A DNA stretch of 64,000 nucleotides, from positions 372,001 through 436,000 of the forward strand of contig NZ_JARHTP010000005.1 of assembly GCF_029223485.1 (NCBI RefSeq), read 5' to 3'. Both the position numbers and the translations under genes were made by a program. Positions within the stretch are counted from its first letter, which is position 1; the number at the start of each line of letters is the position of its first letter. Below are positions 7,268 through 15,309 of this stretch, in pieces. The notes under the pieces are model-generated. The model ran no database searches, was not told the origin of the DNA, and saw only the letters and a list, made by a program, of their open reading frames with translations. This DNA comes from Streptomyces coacervatus (GTDB lineage: Bacteria > Actinomycetota > Actinomycetes > Streptomycetales > Streptomycetaceae).

Positions 7268-9526
7268 ATGAAGAAACTCATCCAACTGTCCATCGAGCGG
7301 CCCAAGGCCGTCATCGCAGGTTGGCTGTTGCTGCTCGCCCTGGCGGTTCCCTTCGCGCTCCAGCTTGAGGGAGCCCTCAAGGCGGGCGGCTTCTCCGACC
7401 CGCGCGGCGCGTCGGTGCATGCCCAGCAGACCCTGGAGCGCGCCTTCAAGGAGGCGCCCAACTCGCTGCTCGTGGTCCTGCACGACAAGTCGGGCCATGT
7501 GGCCGACGACATCGGCAAGGCCCGTGCGGCCGCACAGCGCTCCGGAGTCTCCGGGATCGCGGACAGTGGCACCCACCCCGAGTGGCTGTCCAAGGACGGT
7601 CGCACCACCTTCCTCCAGGTCGGCTTCACCAGCGACAACACCACGGTGCAGAACCTGGTGCCGGACGTACGCAAGGACGTGGAGGACAAGGTCGGCAAGG
7701 GCGTCGAGGTCGACGTCACCGGTGCGCCGGCGCTGGACTACGCCCTGAACGTGCACTCCAAGGAAGACGTCACCCGGGCCGAGATGATCGCCTTCCCGGT
7801 GCTCTTCCTGGTGCTGCTCCTGGTCTTCCGGTCGGTGGCCGCCATGGTGGTCCCGCTGGTGCTGGCCGGTGTCACGCTGGCCGTCACCCAGGCCATCGGC
7901 TACGGGCTGACCCAGGTGACCGACGTCAACAGCCTGTTCACCAACATCGTGTCCATGGTCGGCCTGGCGGTCGCCGTCGACTACTCGCTCTTCATCATCA
8001 AGCGGTTCCGTGAGGAACTCGCCGAGGGCCGGGACGTGGCGCACGCCCTGGACCGCACCATGCGCACCGTCGGCCACTCGGTCCTCTTCAGCGGTATGGC
8101 TGTCGTGGTTGCGCTCTCGGCGCTCTTCATCCCCCGTGCCATGTCCTTCACCAGCATCGCCCTCGGCGGTGTGACCGTCTCGATCGTCGCGGTGGCGATG
8201 GCGACCACGCTGCTGCCCGCCGTACTGAAGCTGCTCGGACACCGCATCAACTGGGGCACCCTGCGCCGCCGCAAGGGCGCAGCCGCGGCCGCCACCGGCG
8301 AACGGAGCGTCAAGTCCGGTCGCTTCACCGGCCGCCCCGGCCTGGTGCTCGCCGCCCTCGCCGTCGCCTTCGCCGCGCTGGCCCTGCCGGCCGCGCAGCT
8401 CACACTGCGGGTCCCGGTCGCGAGCGCCGACATCCTGCCGTCCTCCGACAGCGCCCGCCAGGGCATGGAGCGCATCAAGAGCGACATCGGGATCCGCGAC
8501 ATGTTCCCGGTGCAGGTCGTCCTGACCGCGCAGGCCGGTGACTCCGCCGCCCTGGTCAAGAGCGCCACCACGATCGCCGACTACGCGAAGACCGCGCCCG
8601 ATGTCTACAAGGTCCAGGGCGTCAGCACGCTGGGTCTGCCCGCCGGCTCGCTGAACACCGCGCTCGCCGACAGCGGCACGCTGAACGGCGCCGCCCGGGC
8701 GGCGGTCCAGCAGCTGTGGTCCCGCACCGGGAACACCCTGACCACCCGGGTCCTGGTGACCCCCGGCGTCGACCCCGACAGCTCGGCCGCCCACCACCTG
8801 GTGGACAAGCTCCGCTCACAGCTGGACAAGCAGAGCGACTCCAAGGTCACCGCGCGACTCGCCGGTGCCACCGCCACCGGCTCCGACTTCGACTCCCTGG
8901 TGCTGGGTTCGGTCGGGCTGGTCGTCGGATCGGTCGCCGTACTCAGCTTCCTGATCCTGGCGTTCGCCTTCCGCTCGGTGCTGCTGCCGCTGCTGGCCCT
9001 CGCGTTCAACGCCGCCGTGGTGGCCGCGAGCCTCGGCTTCCTGGCGCTGATCAGCGGCAACCACGACCACTCCATCAACAGCGTCACCCCGCTCATGCTC
9101 TTCGCCGTGATGTTCGGACTGAGCATGGACTACATGGTGATCATGATCTCCCGGATGCGGGAGATGTACCTCGGCGGTGTCTCGCACCGTGAGTCCGTCC
9201 TGGGCGGCCTGGCCCGCACCGCCGGACTGGTGAACGGCGCCGCCGCCATCATGGTCGCCGTCTTCGCCTCCTTCACCAGCGCCCAGATCAGCATCGTGCG
9301 GGAACTGGGCATCAGCCTGGCCGTCGCGGTCGTCCTCGACGCGGTGGTGGTACGACGGCTGGTCATGCCGGCGGCGCTGCTGCTGATCGGCGACCGGATC
9401 TGGGGCCGCAGCCGCCGCACCGGTCAGGACGCCCCGGCCGAGACGGCCGCCGCCCCCGCGGTGGAGCCCCCGGTCTCCGCCCCGGCCCGCACAGAATCGC
9501 CGGCCCACTCCGCACTGGGGAGCTGA
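7268..9526 (+). CDS. MMPL-family (RND-type) membrane transporter
   Basis: 752 residues with two homologous halves. Each half has one leading membrane helix, a large extracytoplasmic loop and a cluster of five helices. SMVGLAVAVDYSLFIIKRFRE in the first half and MLFAVMFGLSMDYMVIMISRMRE in the second carry the family's Asp-Tyr pairs used in proton relay. The ATG at 7268 has AGGAG 9 nt upstream and begins MKKLIQLSIERPK; the frame is open further upstream but without a sensible start. Actinobacterial members export lipids and lipid-like metabolites, so this is the probable exporter of the cluster product. The 14-bp repeat array lies in its promoter. Confidence 0.92.
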   Translation: MKKLIQLSIERPKAVIAGWLLLLALAVPFALQLEGALKAGGFSDPRGASVHAQQTLERAFKEAPNSLLVVLHDKSGHVADDIGKARAAAQRSGVSGIADSGTHPEWLSKDGRTTFLQVGFTSDNTTVQNLVPDVRKDVEDKVGKGVEVDVTGAPALDYALNVHSKEDVTRAEMIAFPVLFLVLLLVFRSVAAMVVPLVLAGVTLAVTQAIGYGLTQVTDVNSLFTNIVSMVGLAVAVDYSLFIIKRFREELAEGRDVAHALDRTMRTVGHSVLFSGMAVVVALSALFIPRAMSFTSIALGGVTVSIVAVAMATTLLPAVLKLLGHRINWGTLRRRKGAAAAATGERSVKSGRFTGRPGLVLAALAVAFAALALPAAQLTLRVPVASADILPSSDSARQGMERIKSDIGIRDMFPVQVVLTAQAGDSAALVKSATTIADYAKTAPDVYKVQGVSTLGLPAGSLNTALADSGTLNGAARAAVQQLWSRTGNTLTTRVLVTPGVDPDSSAAHHLVDKLRSQLDKQSDSKVTARLAGATATGSDFDSLVLGSVGLVVGSVAVLSFLILAFAFRSVLLPLLALAFNAAVVAASLGFLALISGNHDHSINSVTPLMLFAVMFGLSMDYMVIMISRMREMYLGGVSHRESVLGGLARTAGLVNGAAAIMVAVFASFTSAQISIVRELGISLAVAVVLDAVVVRRLVMPAALLLIGDRIWGRSRRTGQDAPAETAAAPAVEPPVSAPARTESPAHSALGS

Positions 9527-9604
9527 CCCCGGCTCAGGGTCTTCCCCCGCCCGGGAGTCGACCCTGGCCAAGGATCTTCGGATCCGCCCCGGTGCCCCCT
9601 TGCT

Positions 9605-9641
9605 CCGCCGCCCGCCCCACTCCCCTGGGGGCGGGCGGCGG
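9605..9641 (+). terminator. Strong GC-rich hairpin after the MMPL gene
   Basis: A perfect 14-bp inverted repeat (left arm 9605-9618 CCGCCGCCCGCCCC, right arm 9628-9641) with a 9-nt loop, 79 bp after the MMPL stop. There is no clear T-run, as is usual in Streptomyces terminators. Confidence 0.6.
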
Positions 9642-9725
9642 CTCGGTCTTCGCCCCTGAGTTCCTGACTGTCAAGTTCCTGTCCGTATCGCCGGACCGCC
9701 GGAACCGGAAAGAGAGTGCAACACC

Positions 9726-10148
9726 ATGAACACCATGACCGTCGCCCTTCAGCAGCCCTTCGCCGGTCCGATCGGCTCGCGGCTGCCCTCCCCACAACTG
9801 GCCCGTGTCCTGCGCCGCAGCGCCCTGCTGATCGCCGAACGAGGCTGGTGCCAGAGGGTGCAGTTCGTCGGCTCCGCGAGCCATCCGCAGGCCGCCACCC
9901 TGTCCGGGGCCCTGGTCTGGGCGGCCACGGGCCAGGCCGATGTCTGCGATGTCCGCGCCCGCGAGGCGCTGGCGCTGATGCGGGACTGGCTGGATCCGCA
10001 CGGCAGTGCGCCGTTCGACGACTGGGAACTGCTGGCCGCCTGGAACGACGCCCCCTCCCGCCGGCGGGCGGAGGTGGTTGCCGTACTGGTCGAGGCCGGG
10101 CACCGGCCCGCCCGTAGGGGGCCCGCAAACCCCGTACTCCTGAAGTGA
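9726..10148 (+). CDS. Small conserved protein, DUF6197-like
   Basis: 140 residues. ALLIAERGWCQ near residue 35 and AWNDAPSRRRAEVVAVL near 108 match my memory of the actinobacterial DUF6197 family, whose function is unknown. It has no signal peptide or membrane segment. The ATG at 9726 follows GGAAAGAGAG at a 9-nt spacing; an in-frame ATG at 9735 is an alternative. It stands alone between the MMPL gene and the second afsA-like gene, and a hairpin follows the stop codon, so it is probably monocistronic or the end of the MMPL transcript. Confidence 0.75.
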   Translation: MNTMTVALQQPFAGPIGSRLPSPQLARVLRRSALLIAERGWCQRVQFVGSASHPQAATLSGALVWAATGQADVCDVRAREALALMRDWLDPHGSAPFDDWELLAAWNDAPSRRRAEVVAVLVEAGHRPARRGPANPVLLK

Positions 10149-10167
10149 ATTGACTATCCGTCAATTC
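10147..10167 (+). terminator. Perfect 8-bp inverted repeat at the DUF6197-like stop
   Basis: GAATTGAC, a 5-nt loop, then GTCAATTC, overlapping the stop codon and followed by CTTGATTTC. It is unusually AT-rich for this genome. It is either a terminator for the upstream gene or an operator in the promoter of the afsA-like gene at 10337. Confidence 0.5.
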
Positions 10168-10265
10168 CTTGATTTCACACGCGATTTGAGCACAGGACAC
10201 GCTCCGGCACCCCGCACGGCGGGCAATCGACACAGGGCATCGGCGGTTGTCAGAGGCATGCTTGA

Positions 10266-10287
10266 AAACCGCATGGTAGGTATTCTA
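10266..10287 (+). promoter_or_regulatory. ARE-type operator upstream of the second afsA-like gene
   Basis: AAACCGCATGG followed by TAGGTATTCTA, 49 bp upstream of the GTG at 10337. It matches the element at 6036 at 18 of 22 positions and shares AACCGC and GGTnGGT with the one at 6874. Confidence 0.75.
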
Positions 10288-10336
10288 CGCTTGTCAAATC
10301 GAACGCCAAGTGGCCCAAACTGGGGGGTAAGGTCAA

Positions 10337-11311
10337 GTGCTCAGCGTTCCAATCTCCGACATACCCGGCGTATCGCACCTCACTGCCGACGCCTTTGATG
10401 GCCTTTTCGAACGCACCGTCCCGCGTGCCTATGTCCATCGCGCGGGCATCTCCGAGGTGCTGCTCACCGGAAGCCGCGCCTTCGGGGGCGACCACTTCTC
10501 GCTGGCGGCCCAGTGGCCGCGCAACCACAGCTTCTACCGCTCGTCCCTCGGCCGGCAGGACCCGCTCCTGCTGGCCGAGACCATCCGTCAGGTCGGTCTG
10601 TTCGTCGGCCATCAGGGCTACCAAGTACCCCTGGGGCACGCCTTCTTGATGAAGACCATGCACTACGAGGTCGACGCCGCCGGGCTGCTGCTCGGCCACA
10701 AGCCCAGCGATCTGCTGATCCACGTCGACTGCCGGGACACGCGCAGACGGGGCAGCGACCTGACCGGCCTGGGCTTCGAGGCCCGGATCGAACGCGACGG
10801 CGTGACCATCGGCTCCGGCGGCGGCACCTACCGGTGTGTCTCGCCGAGCGCCTACGCCAAGCTGCGCTCGGTCTCCCGTGTGCTGCCCCCGCCGGGCGAC
10901 GGTCCGGCCGGCTCCGCCGAGGTGTCCGAGCCGGTGGCTCCCGAGCTGGTCGGCCGTTCCTCGCCCGATGACGTGGTCATCTCGGCCGTCGGCCGGGAGC
11001 GGATGTGGAAGTTACAGATGGACTGCCGCAACCCCGCGCTGTTCGACCATCCCGTCGACCATGTGCCCGGCATGGTCGTCCTGGAGGCGGCCCGGCAGGC
11101 GCTGCTGCACATGACGGGCTGCGACTCCCTCGTCCCCGTCGGCATGCGGGCCTCCTTCCGCAACTACCTGGAACTGGACGGCCCCAGCTTCATCAAGGCC
11201 GAGCCCGGCCCGCCCGATCTCTCCGGACGCACATCGGTGCGTTTCCTCGTCGAGCAGTACGGCGTCGTCCAGGCCGAGGTCGACTTCCTCGCCGAACCGG
11301 CGGGCGCATGA
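10337..11311 (+). CDS. AfsA-family gamma-butyrolactone synthase homologue
   Basis: 324 residues with two AfsA hotdog repeats. The second repeat has the full family motif FDHPVDHVPGMVVLEAARQA (residues about 236-255) and the following RASFRNYLELD. AfsA enzymes join glycerol-derived dihydroxyacetone phosphate to a beta-ketoacyl thioester in butyrolactone signal synthesis. The GTG at 10337 is preceded by TAAGG. Codon 226 (11012-11014) is TTA, so expression may require bldA tRNA. The stop overlaps the next ATG (ATGA), coupling it to the epimerase/dehydratase gene, as seen for tailoring enzymes in other butyrolactone loci. Its ARE (10266) places it under the receptor-like TetR. Confidence 0.93.
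   Translation: MLSVPISDIPGVSHLTADAFDGLFERTVPRAYVHRAGISEVLLTGSRAFGGDHFSLAAQWPRNHSFYRSSLGRQDPLLLAETIRQVGLFVGHQGYQVPLGHAFLMKTMHYEVDAAGLLLGHKPSDLLIHVDCRDTRRRGSDLTGLGFEARIERDGVTIGSGGGTYRCVSPSAYAKLRSVSRVLPPPGDGPAGSAEVSEPVAPELVGRSSPDDVVISAVGRERMWKLQMDCRNPALFDHPVDHVPGMVVLEAARQALLHMTGCDSLVPVGMRASFRNYLELDGPSFIKAEPGPPDLSGRTSVRFLVEQYGVVQAEVDFLAEPAGA
11012..11014 (+). other. TTA leucine codon (bldA target) in the second afsA-like gene
   Basis: In frame with the GTG at 10337 (675 bases downstream, codon 226), in the stretch Met-Trp-Lys-Leu-Gln-Met. Confidence 0.85.
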
Positions 11312-12318
11312 GCCCCCGCCACCTGGCGTCCGCCGCGGGCGCCCGGCTGCTGGTGACCGGAGCGAGCGGCTTCATCGGCGGCCATGTCGTCCGGGCCCTG
11401 CTGGGCCCTGCTTCGTCAAGTGCGCCCGGCCCGGCGGAGATCCGGCTGCTGGCGCACCGGCGTGCGGTGCCCCTGCCCGACACCGGCCGCGCCGTGGTGC
11501 GGGAGGTCCCGGGCGGGCTGGCCGACCATGTGGCACTGCGCGAACTGTGCGACGGGGTCGACACGGTCGTCCACCTGGCCAACCGCATCGAGGGCAGTCT
11601 GGAGGAGTGCGCCGCCGTCAACGTCGACGGCACCAGGGCACTGCTGCGGGCCGCCGCGGCGGCGGGCGTCCGCAGAGTCCTGTACCTGAGCACCACCTCC
11701 GTGTACGAGGACGGCTGCCATCGCGGGGAGCCCGAGGACGGCCCGTCGCGGCAACCGCAGTCGCCCGCCGGCCTCACCCGGCTGCGGGCCGAGGAGATGG
11801 TGCGGGAAGCGGGCGGCATCGTGGTGCGCCCGCATCTGGTCTACGGGGAGGGCGACCGCTGGGTGGTTCCGGCGGCGGCGCGACTGCTGCAGGCACTGCC
11901 GGGCTGGGTCGACGCCGGTACCAGCCGGATGACGCTGATCGCTGTCGACGACCTGGCCCGCGCCGTCGCGGCCCTCGCGCTGGCGCCCTGGGACGGCGAC
12001 ACCCCCACGGTGCTGCACGCCGGGCACCCCGAACCGGTCAGGTCCCGGGAACTGCTCACCGCCATCGCCGACGCACTGACGCTTCCGCTGCCCGAGGCGG
12101 ACATCTCCTTGGGACGCGCCCGCCTGGTCCTCGGCGCGGCCCAGAACCCGCGGCAGGCCCGCCTGCTGTCGCTGCTCGCCACGGATCACTGGTACGAGTG
12201 CTCCCGGATCTGGCAGCTCACCGGCTGCGACCCGGGCCCCGGCTTCTCCCGCGGCTTCCCCCGCCACGCCCCCTGGTACGGGCAACAGCGCCGCGCCCTG
12301 GCCGCCGCCGCTTCATAG
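11308..12318 (+). CDS. NAD-dependent epimerase/dehydratase family protein
   Basis: 336 residues, extended SDR fold. The N-terminal nucleotide-binding motif is TGASGFIGGHV (near residue 17). Downstream are LSTTSVYED (catalytic serine/threonine region) and VRPHLVYGEGD. The usual YxxxK motif is not preserved: the expected place reads PAGLTRLRAEEM, so the general base tyrosine appears to be missing. The gene overlaps the afsA homologue by 4 bp, so it probably reduces or otherwise finishes the butyrolactone-type signal, but the altered active site makes the reaction uncertain. It ends at a 283-bp convergent gap with a dispersed repeat. Confidence 0.85.
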   Translation: MSPRHLASAAGARLLVTGASGFIGGHVVRALLGPASSSAPGPAEIRLLAHRRAVPLPDTGRAVVREVPGGLADHVALRELCDGVDTVVHLANRIEGSLEECAAVNVDGTRALLRAAAAAGVRRVLYLSTTSVYEDGCHRGEPEDGPSRQPQSPAGLTRLRAEEMVREAGGIVVRPHLVYGEGDRWVVPAAARLLQALPGWVDAGTSRMTLIAVDDLARAVAALALAPWDGDTPTVLHAGHPEPVRSRELLTAIADALTLPLPEADISLGRARLVLGAAQNPRQARLLSLLATDHWYECSRIWQLTGCDPGPGFSRGFPRHAPWYGQQRRALAAAAS

Positions 12319-12499
12319 CCGGCGCGCCACACCGGTCCACCGGGAGCCGCACCACACATCGCGCACCTGCCCAACGGCGGGTGCGCGATGCCCGTTCACG
12401 GCGAACGCCGCACCGCCAAGGCCACCGCATCGCCGCAAACGCCGTACCCCATAGGCCGGATCCGGGTTGTCGTCACTTTTCCCCCATGGCGCGGCTCGG

Positions 12500-12545
12500 C
12501 GCGCCCCAAAGGGGCGCGGGGAACTGCGCGACCAGCCACAACGAG
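12500..12545 (+). repeat. Dispersed intergenic repeat copy in the convergent gap
   Basis: GCGCCCCAAAGGGGCGC, which can fold back on itself, is followed by GGGGAACTGCGCGACCAGCC. It sits between the converging epimerase and MarR genes (12319-12601), where it could serve as a two-sided transcription stop. I see nothing else in that gap. Confidence 0.8.
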
Positions 12546-12601
12546 GCCGCAGCCGAAACCCCCGCGGCGGAACCGCAAATCGCCGCCCCCCCGCGGAGCG
12601 C

Positions 12602-13114
12602 TCAGCGCGGAAAACGCTGCGCCATCGTCGCCGCGCTCGGACTACCCGCAATGATCTTGTGCAGAGCCCCGATCATGACCTCCTTCTCCTGCGCACTCAG
12701 CTGCTCCGCAGCAATGGCGTCCACGGCGGCATCGATCTGCTGCAACTCGGGAAGCAGTTCCTCCCCCTGCGGCGACAGCTGCAGATAGATCACGCGGCGG
12801 TCGATCTGCCCCGGCTCCCGGTACAGCAGCCCACGCTTGACGAGCGTGTCGACGATCCGGCTCGGGCTGTGGTTCTCGCAGACGATGAGGCGTCCCACCT
12901 CGGCGAGAGTGAGCGGTGCGCGCTGGGAGAGCACCAGGAGGATCTCCGCCTGCGCGGGCGTCAGGTTGAGGCGCCGCAACTGGGCGGACATCGCGCGGGC
13001 ACCCTCCCGCTGGGCCGCCAGCAGCAGATAGCGCAGTTCCGTGTCGGAACGGTCGTGCGCCGGGGGAGCGGCGTTCGCCGGTGGCGGGTCGGTGACGGAA
13101 TGCGCTTGCGGCAT
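12602..13114 (-). CDS. MarR-family transcriptional regulator
   Basis: 170 residues. Winged-helix core around residues 60-125: LTPAQAEILLVLSQRAPLT, then the recognition helix region SPSRIVDTLVKRGLL and the wing DRRVIYLQLSPQG. I chose the ATG at 13114 because GAGG lies 6 nt upstream; an earlier in-frame ATG at 13144 has no ribosome site. It is divergent from ribB, and both promoters carry 14-bp direct repeats (13174, 13257) like those before the MMPL exporter. It is therefore the best candidate for a regulator that links its own gene, the ribB-led operon and export, with a pathway product or intermediate as ligand. This is inference from location. Confidence 0.9.
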   Translation of the reverse strand: MPQAHSVTDPPPANAAPPAHDRSDTELRYLLLAAQREGARAMSAQLRRLNLTPAQAEILLVLSQRAPLTLAEVGRLIVCENHSPSRIVDTLVKRGLLYREPGQIDRRVIYLQLSPQGEELLPELQQIDAAVDAIAAEQLSAQEKEVMIGALHKIIAGSPSAATMAQRFPR

Positions 13115-13173
13115 GGGGGGCCTCGCAGGGGTGAGTAGGGGCATCGGGTTGACCGCAATGGTCTACGACTTTT

Positions 13174-13215
13174 GTCGATGACGCAACATCCATGTCGCGT
13201 CATTCAATGATACGG
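13174..13215 (-). promoter_or_regulatory. 14-bp direct repeats in the MarR promoter
   Basis: Three units in exact 14-bp phase: GTCGATGACGCAAC at 13174, ATCCATGTCGCGTC at 13188 and a weaker ATTCAATGATACGG at 13202. They begin 60 bp from the MarR start and share the ATCGATG core with the arrays at 6997 and 13257. Confidence 0.6.
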
Positions 13216-13256
13216 CATGGGTAAAAGGGGCTAACCGAAACCCTCTCCCTCACTTC

Positions 13257-13355
13257 TTCGATGTCACCTCATTGGTGTTGCGACATCGATGCTCCGTCAT
13301 GCATGATGAATCATCGGTTGCGGGAACATTGATGTTGCGACATCGAAGTTCGGCT
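13257..13355 (+). promoter_or_regulatory. 14-bp direct repeats upstream of ribB
   Basis: Seven units: TTCGATGTCACCTC at 13257, ATTGGTGTTGCGAC at 13271, ATCGATGCTCCGTC at 13285, ATGCATGATGAATC at 13299, a weak unit at 13313, then after a 1-bp slip ATTGATGTTGCGAC at 13328 and ATCGAAGTTCGGCT at 13342. The array ends 43 bp before the ribB start. The consensus ATCGATGnyGCGAC can also be read as overlapping palindromes around ATCGAT. Confidence 0.65.
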
Positions 13356-13397
13356 TCCGTGACAGCGCAACACCCATGCCGAGCGAAGGAAATGGAC

Positions 13398-14066
13398 ATG
13401 ACCGCGCAGATCCTCGAAGCGACCCTGGACTCCACGGCCGGCACCGTGCTCGACGAGGCGGCGGAGGCCGTCGCAGCAATCGCCCGTGGCGAGCTGATCG
13501 TCGTCGTCGACGACGAAGACAGGGAGAACGAGGGCGACCTGATCGTCGCGGCCGAGTACGCGGACGCGGCGGCCATCAACTACATGATCACTCACGGCCG
13601 CGGCCTGGTGTGCGTCTCGGTCACCGAGGAGCGGGCCCGCGAGCTCCAGCTCCCGCCCATGGTCGACCGCAACGAGGACCCCAACGGCACCGCGTTCACC
13701 GTCAGCGTCGACGGCTCGCCCGAGCACGGGGTCACCACCGGAATCTCCGCGCCGGACCGCGCCAAGACCATCGAACTCATACTCAAGGGCACCAGCAAGG
13801 ACCTGTGCCGGCCCGGGCACATCTTCCCGCTCGTCGCCCGCAAGGGCGGGGTCCTGGAGCGTCCCGGTCACACCGAGGCCGCCGTGGACCTGGCCCGCTT
13901 CGCGGGTCTGGTGCCGGCCGGCGTCATCGTGGAGATCATCCTCGAGGACGGGACGATGGCCCGTCTCCCGCAGCTGGTGGAGTTCGCCCGCCGCGAGGGG
14001 CTGGTGCTCACCAGCATCGAGAAGCTGCGCGAGTACGCCGCGGCCCAGACCGCGCCCGCGAAGTGA
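13398..14066 (+). CDS. ribB: 3,4-dihydroxy-2-butanone-4-phosphate synthase
   Basis: 222 residues, the size of a stand-alone RibB and not the bifunctional RibBA. Signature motifs are DDEDRENEGDL near residue 38 (metal and substrate acids), a THGRGL turn near 65 and RPGHIFPL near 138. It converts ribulose 5-phosphate to formate and the four-carbon riboflavin precursor. GAAGGA sits 7 nt before the ATG at 13398, which I prefer to the ATG at 13392. A dedicated copy here may raise flavin supply for the FAD enzymes of the cluster (two acyl-CoA dehydrogenases, one monooxygenase). It leads a plus-strand operon and overlaps the next gene by GTGA. Confidence 0.93.
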   Translation: MTAQILEATLDSTAGTVLDEAAEAVAAIARGELIVVVDDEDRENEGDLIVAAEYADAAAINYMITHGRGLVCVSVTEERARELQLPPMVDRNEDPNGTAFTVSVDGSPEHGVTTGISAPDRAKTIELILKGTSKDLCRPGHIFPLVARKGGVLERPGHTEAAVDLARFAGLVPAGVIVEIILEDGTMARLPQLVEFARREGLVLTSIEKLREYAAAQTAPAK

Positions 14067-15301
14067 GCCGGCTGCCCCGGCTGATGGCCGGTGCATCGAA
14101 TGCCGTCACCCGACCGGCAGTCGTGCACCGGTACCTCGCCGGCGTCGAAGGGGTCCGGCACGTACCCCGCACGGGGCCGTTCGTCCTGGTGCCCAACCAC
14201 AGCAGCTTCGCCGACCACCTGGTGCTCGACGCACTGCTGACCGTGCTGCGCGACACGCCGTCGTTCTACCTGACCAAGGCGGAGAGCTTCACCCACCCGC
14301 TGCGGAGCAGGTGGACCGAGGGCATGGGCGGCATACCGGTGGACCGGGACCGGCCCGGGCGGGAACTGCTGGCCTCCGTCGACCGGGTCTTCGGCTCCGG
14401 CAGTGCCCTGGTGGTCTATCCAGAGGGCACCCGCGGGCCGGGGTGGCCACTGCTGCCCTTCAAGGACGGCGCCTTCCGCTTCGCCGACCGCGCCGGGGTA
14501 CCGGTCATCCCGGTGGGCATGTGGGGGACCGCCGACATCCTGCCGAAGGGGGCCGTCGTACCCCGCCCGGCCAGGGCACGCGTCGTGTTCGGGGCCCCGC
14601 TGGCCGCGGACCCGGCGCTGCCCCGGCCCCGGCGGATCGCCGCCGTCACCGAACAGGCCCGGGACGCCGTCACCGAGCTGACCGAAGCCGCCCGTCGACC
14701 CACCCGAGACCGCGACCGAGAAGCGGCGCAGCAACTGGCCGACCGGGCCGAGGACGTCCTGGAGACCATGCTCAGCCGCACCGACCGACTGCCCGCAGCA
14801 CAGCGCAGAAAGCAGGCCCGGATTCTGCTGGGCCTGGCCCGGCTGAGCGATCCGGGCAACCTGGACTCCCTGGTCACCCGCGCCCGGCTCGCCGGGCTGC
14901 GGGCCCTTGAAGCCCCGGCTCCGGTGCGTCCGGCGCTGCTCGGCAGTGTGCGGCGCCCGGCGGAACAGGCCCTGGCCGAGGACCCGAACCATGTGATGGC
15001 CCGTTATGTCCTGGGCCGCTGGCATCTGATGACGCCCCGTCTGCTCGGCGGGCGACACGAGGAGGGAGTCCATCACCTCCGGGAGGCGGCCCGCCTGGGC
15101 GCGGCCGACACCCGCTTCCCGATGGCCTATGCCGAGGCGCTGATGGCCGGCGGGCACGACGACGAGGCCGCCTGCGTGCTCCGCGGAGTCCTCGACTCCC
15201 CGGCGCCCGACATACGGACCGCGGACCGCCGACGCCGCGCGGCCGCCCACTACGCCACCTTGGCCGTCCTCGACGGTCCGAACTCACCCACGGGGGGCTG
15301 A
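14063..15301 (+). CDS. PlsC-like acyltransferase with C-terminal helical extension
   Basis: About 412 residues. The N-terminal 230 residues are a 1-acylglycerol-3-phosphate acyltransferase domain with NHSSFADH (HX4D catalytic motif), YPEGTRGP (EGTR) and VPVIPVGMWG. The remaining 180 residues are Ala/Arg-rich and look like TPR-like helices (LAEDPNHVMARYVLGRW). PlsC enzymes move acyl groups from ACP or CoA to a hydroxyl. In a fatty-acyl pathway it may acylate or release an intermediate; the acceptor is unknown. The GTG at 14063 overlaps the ribB stop; an ATG at 14084 is the alternative start. Confidence 0.85.
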   Translation: MSRLPRLMAGASNAVTRPAVVHRYLAGVEGVRHVPRTGPFVLVPNHSSFADHLVLDALLTVLRDTPSFYLTKAESFTHPLRSRWTEGMGGIPVDRDRPGRELLASVDRVFGSGSALVVYPEGTRGPGWPLLPFKDGAFRFADRAGVPVIPVGMWGTADILPKGAVVPRPARARVVFGAPLAADPALPRPRRIAAVTEQARDAVTELTEAARRPTRDRDREAAQQLADRAEDVLETMLSRTDRLPAAQRRKQARILLGLARLSDPGNLDSLVTRARLAGLRALEAPAPVRPALLGSVRRPAEQALAEDPNHVMARYVLGRWHLMTPRLLGGRHEEGVHHLREAARLGAADTRFPMAYAEALMAGGHDDEAACVLRGVLDSPAPDIRTADRRRRAAAHYATLAVLDGPNSPTGG

Positions 15302-15309
15302 TCAGCACG

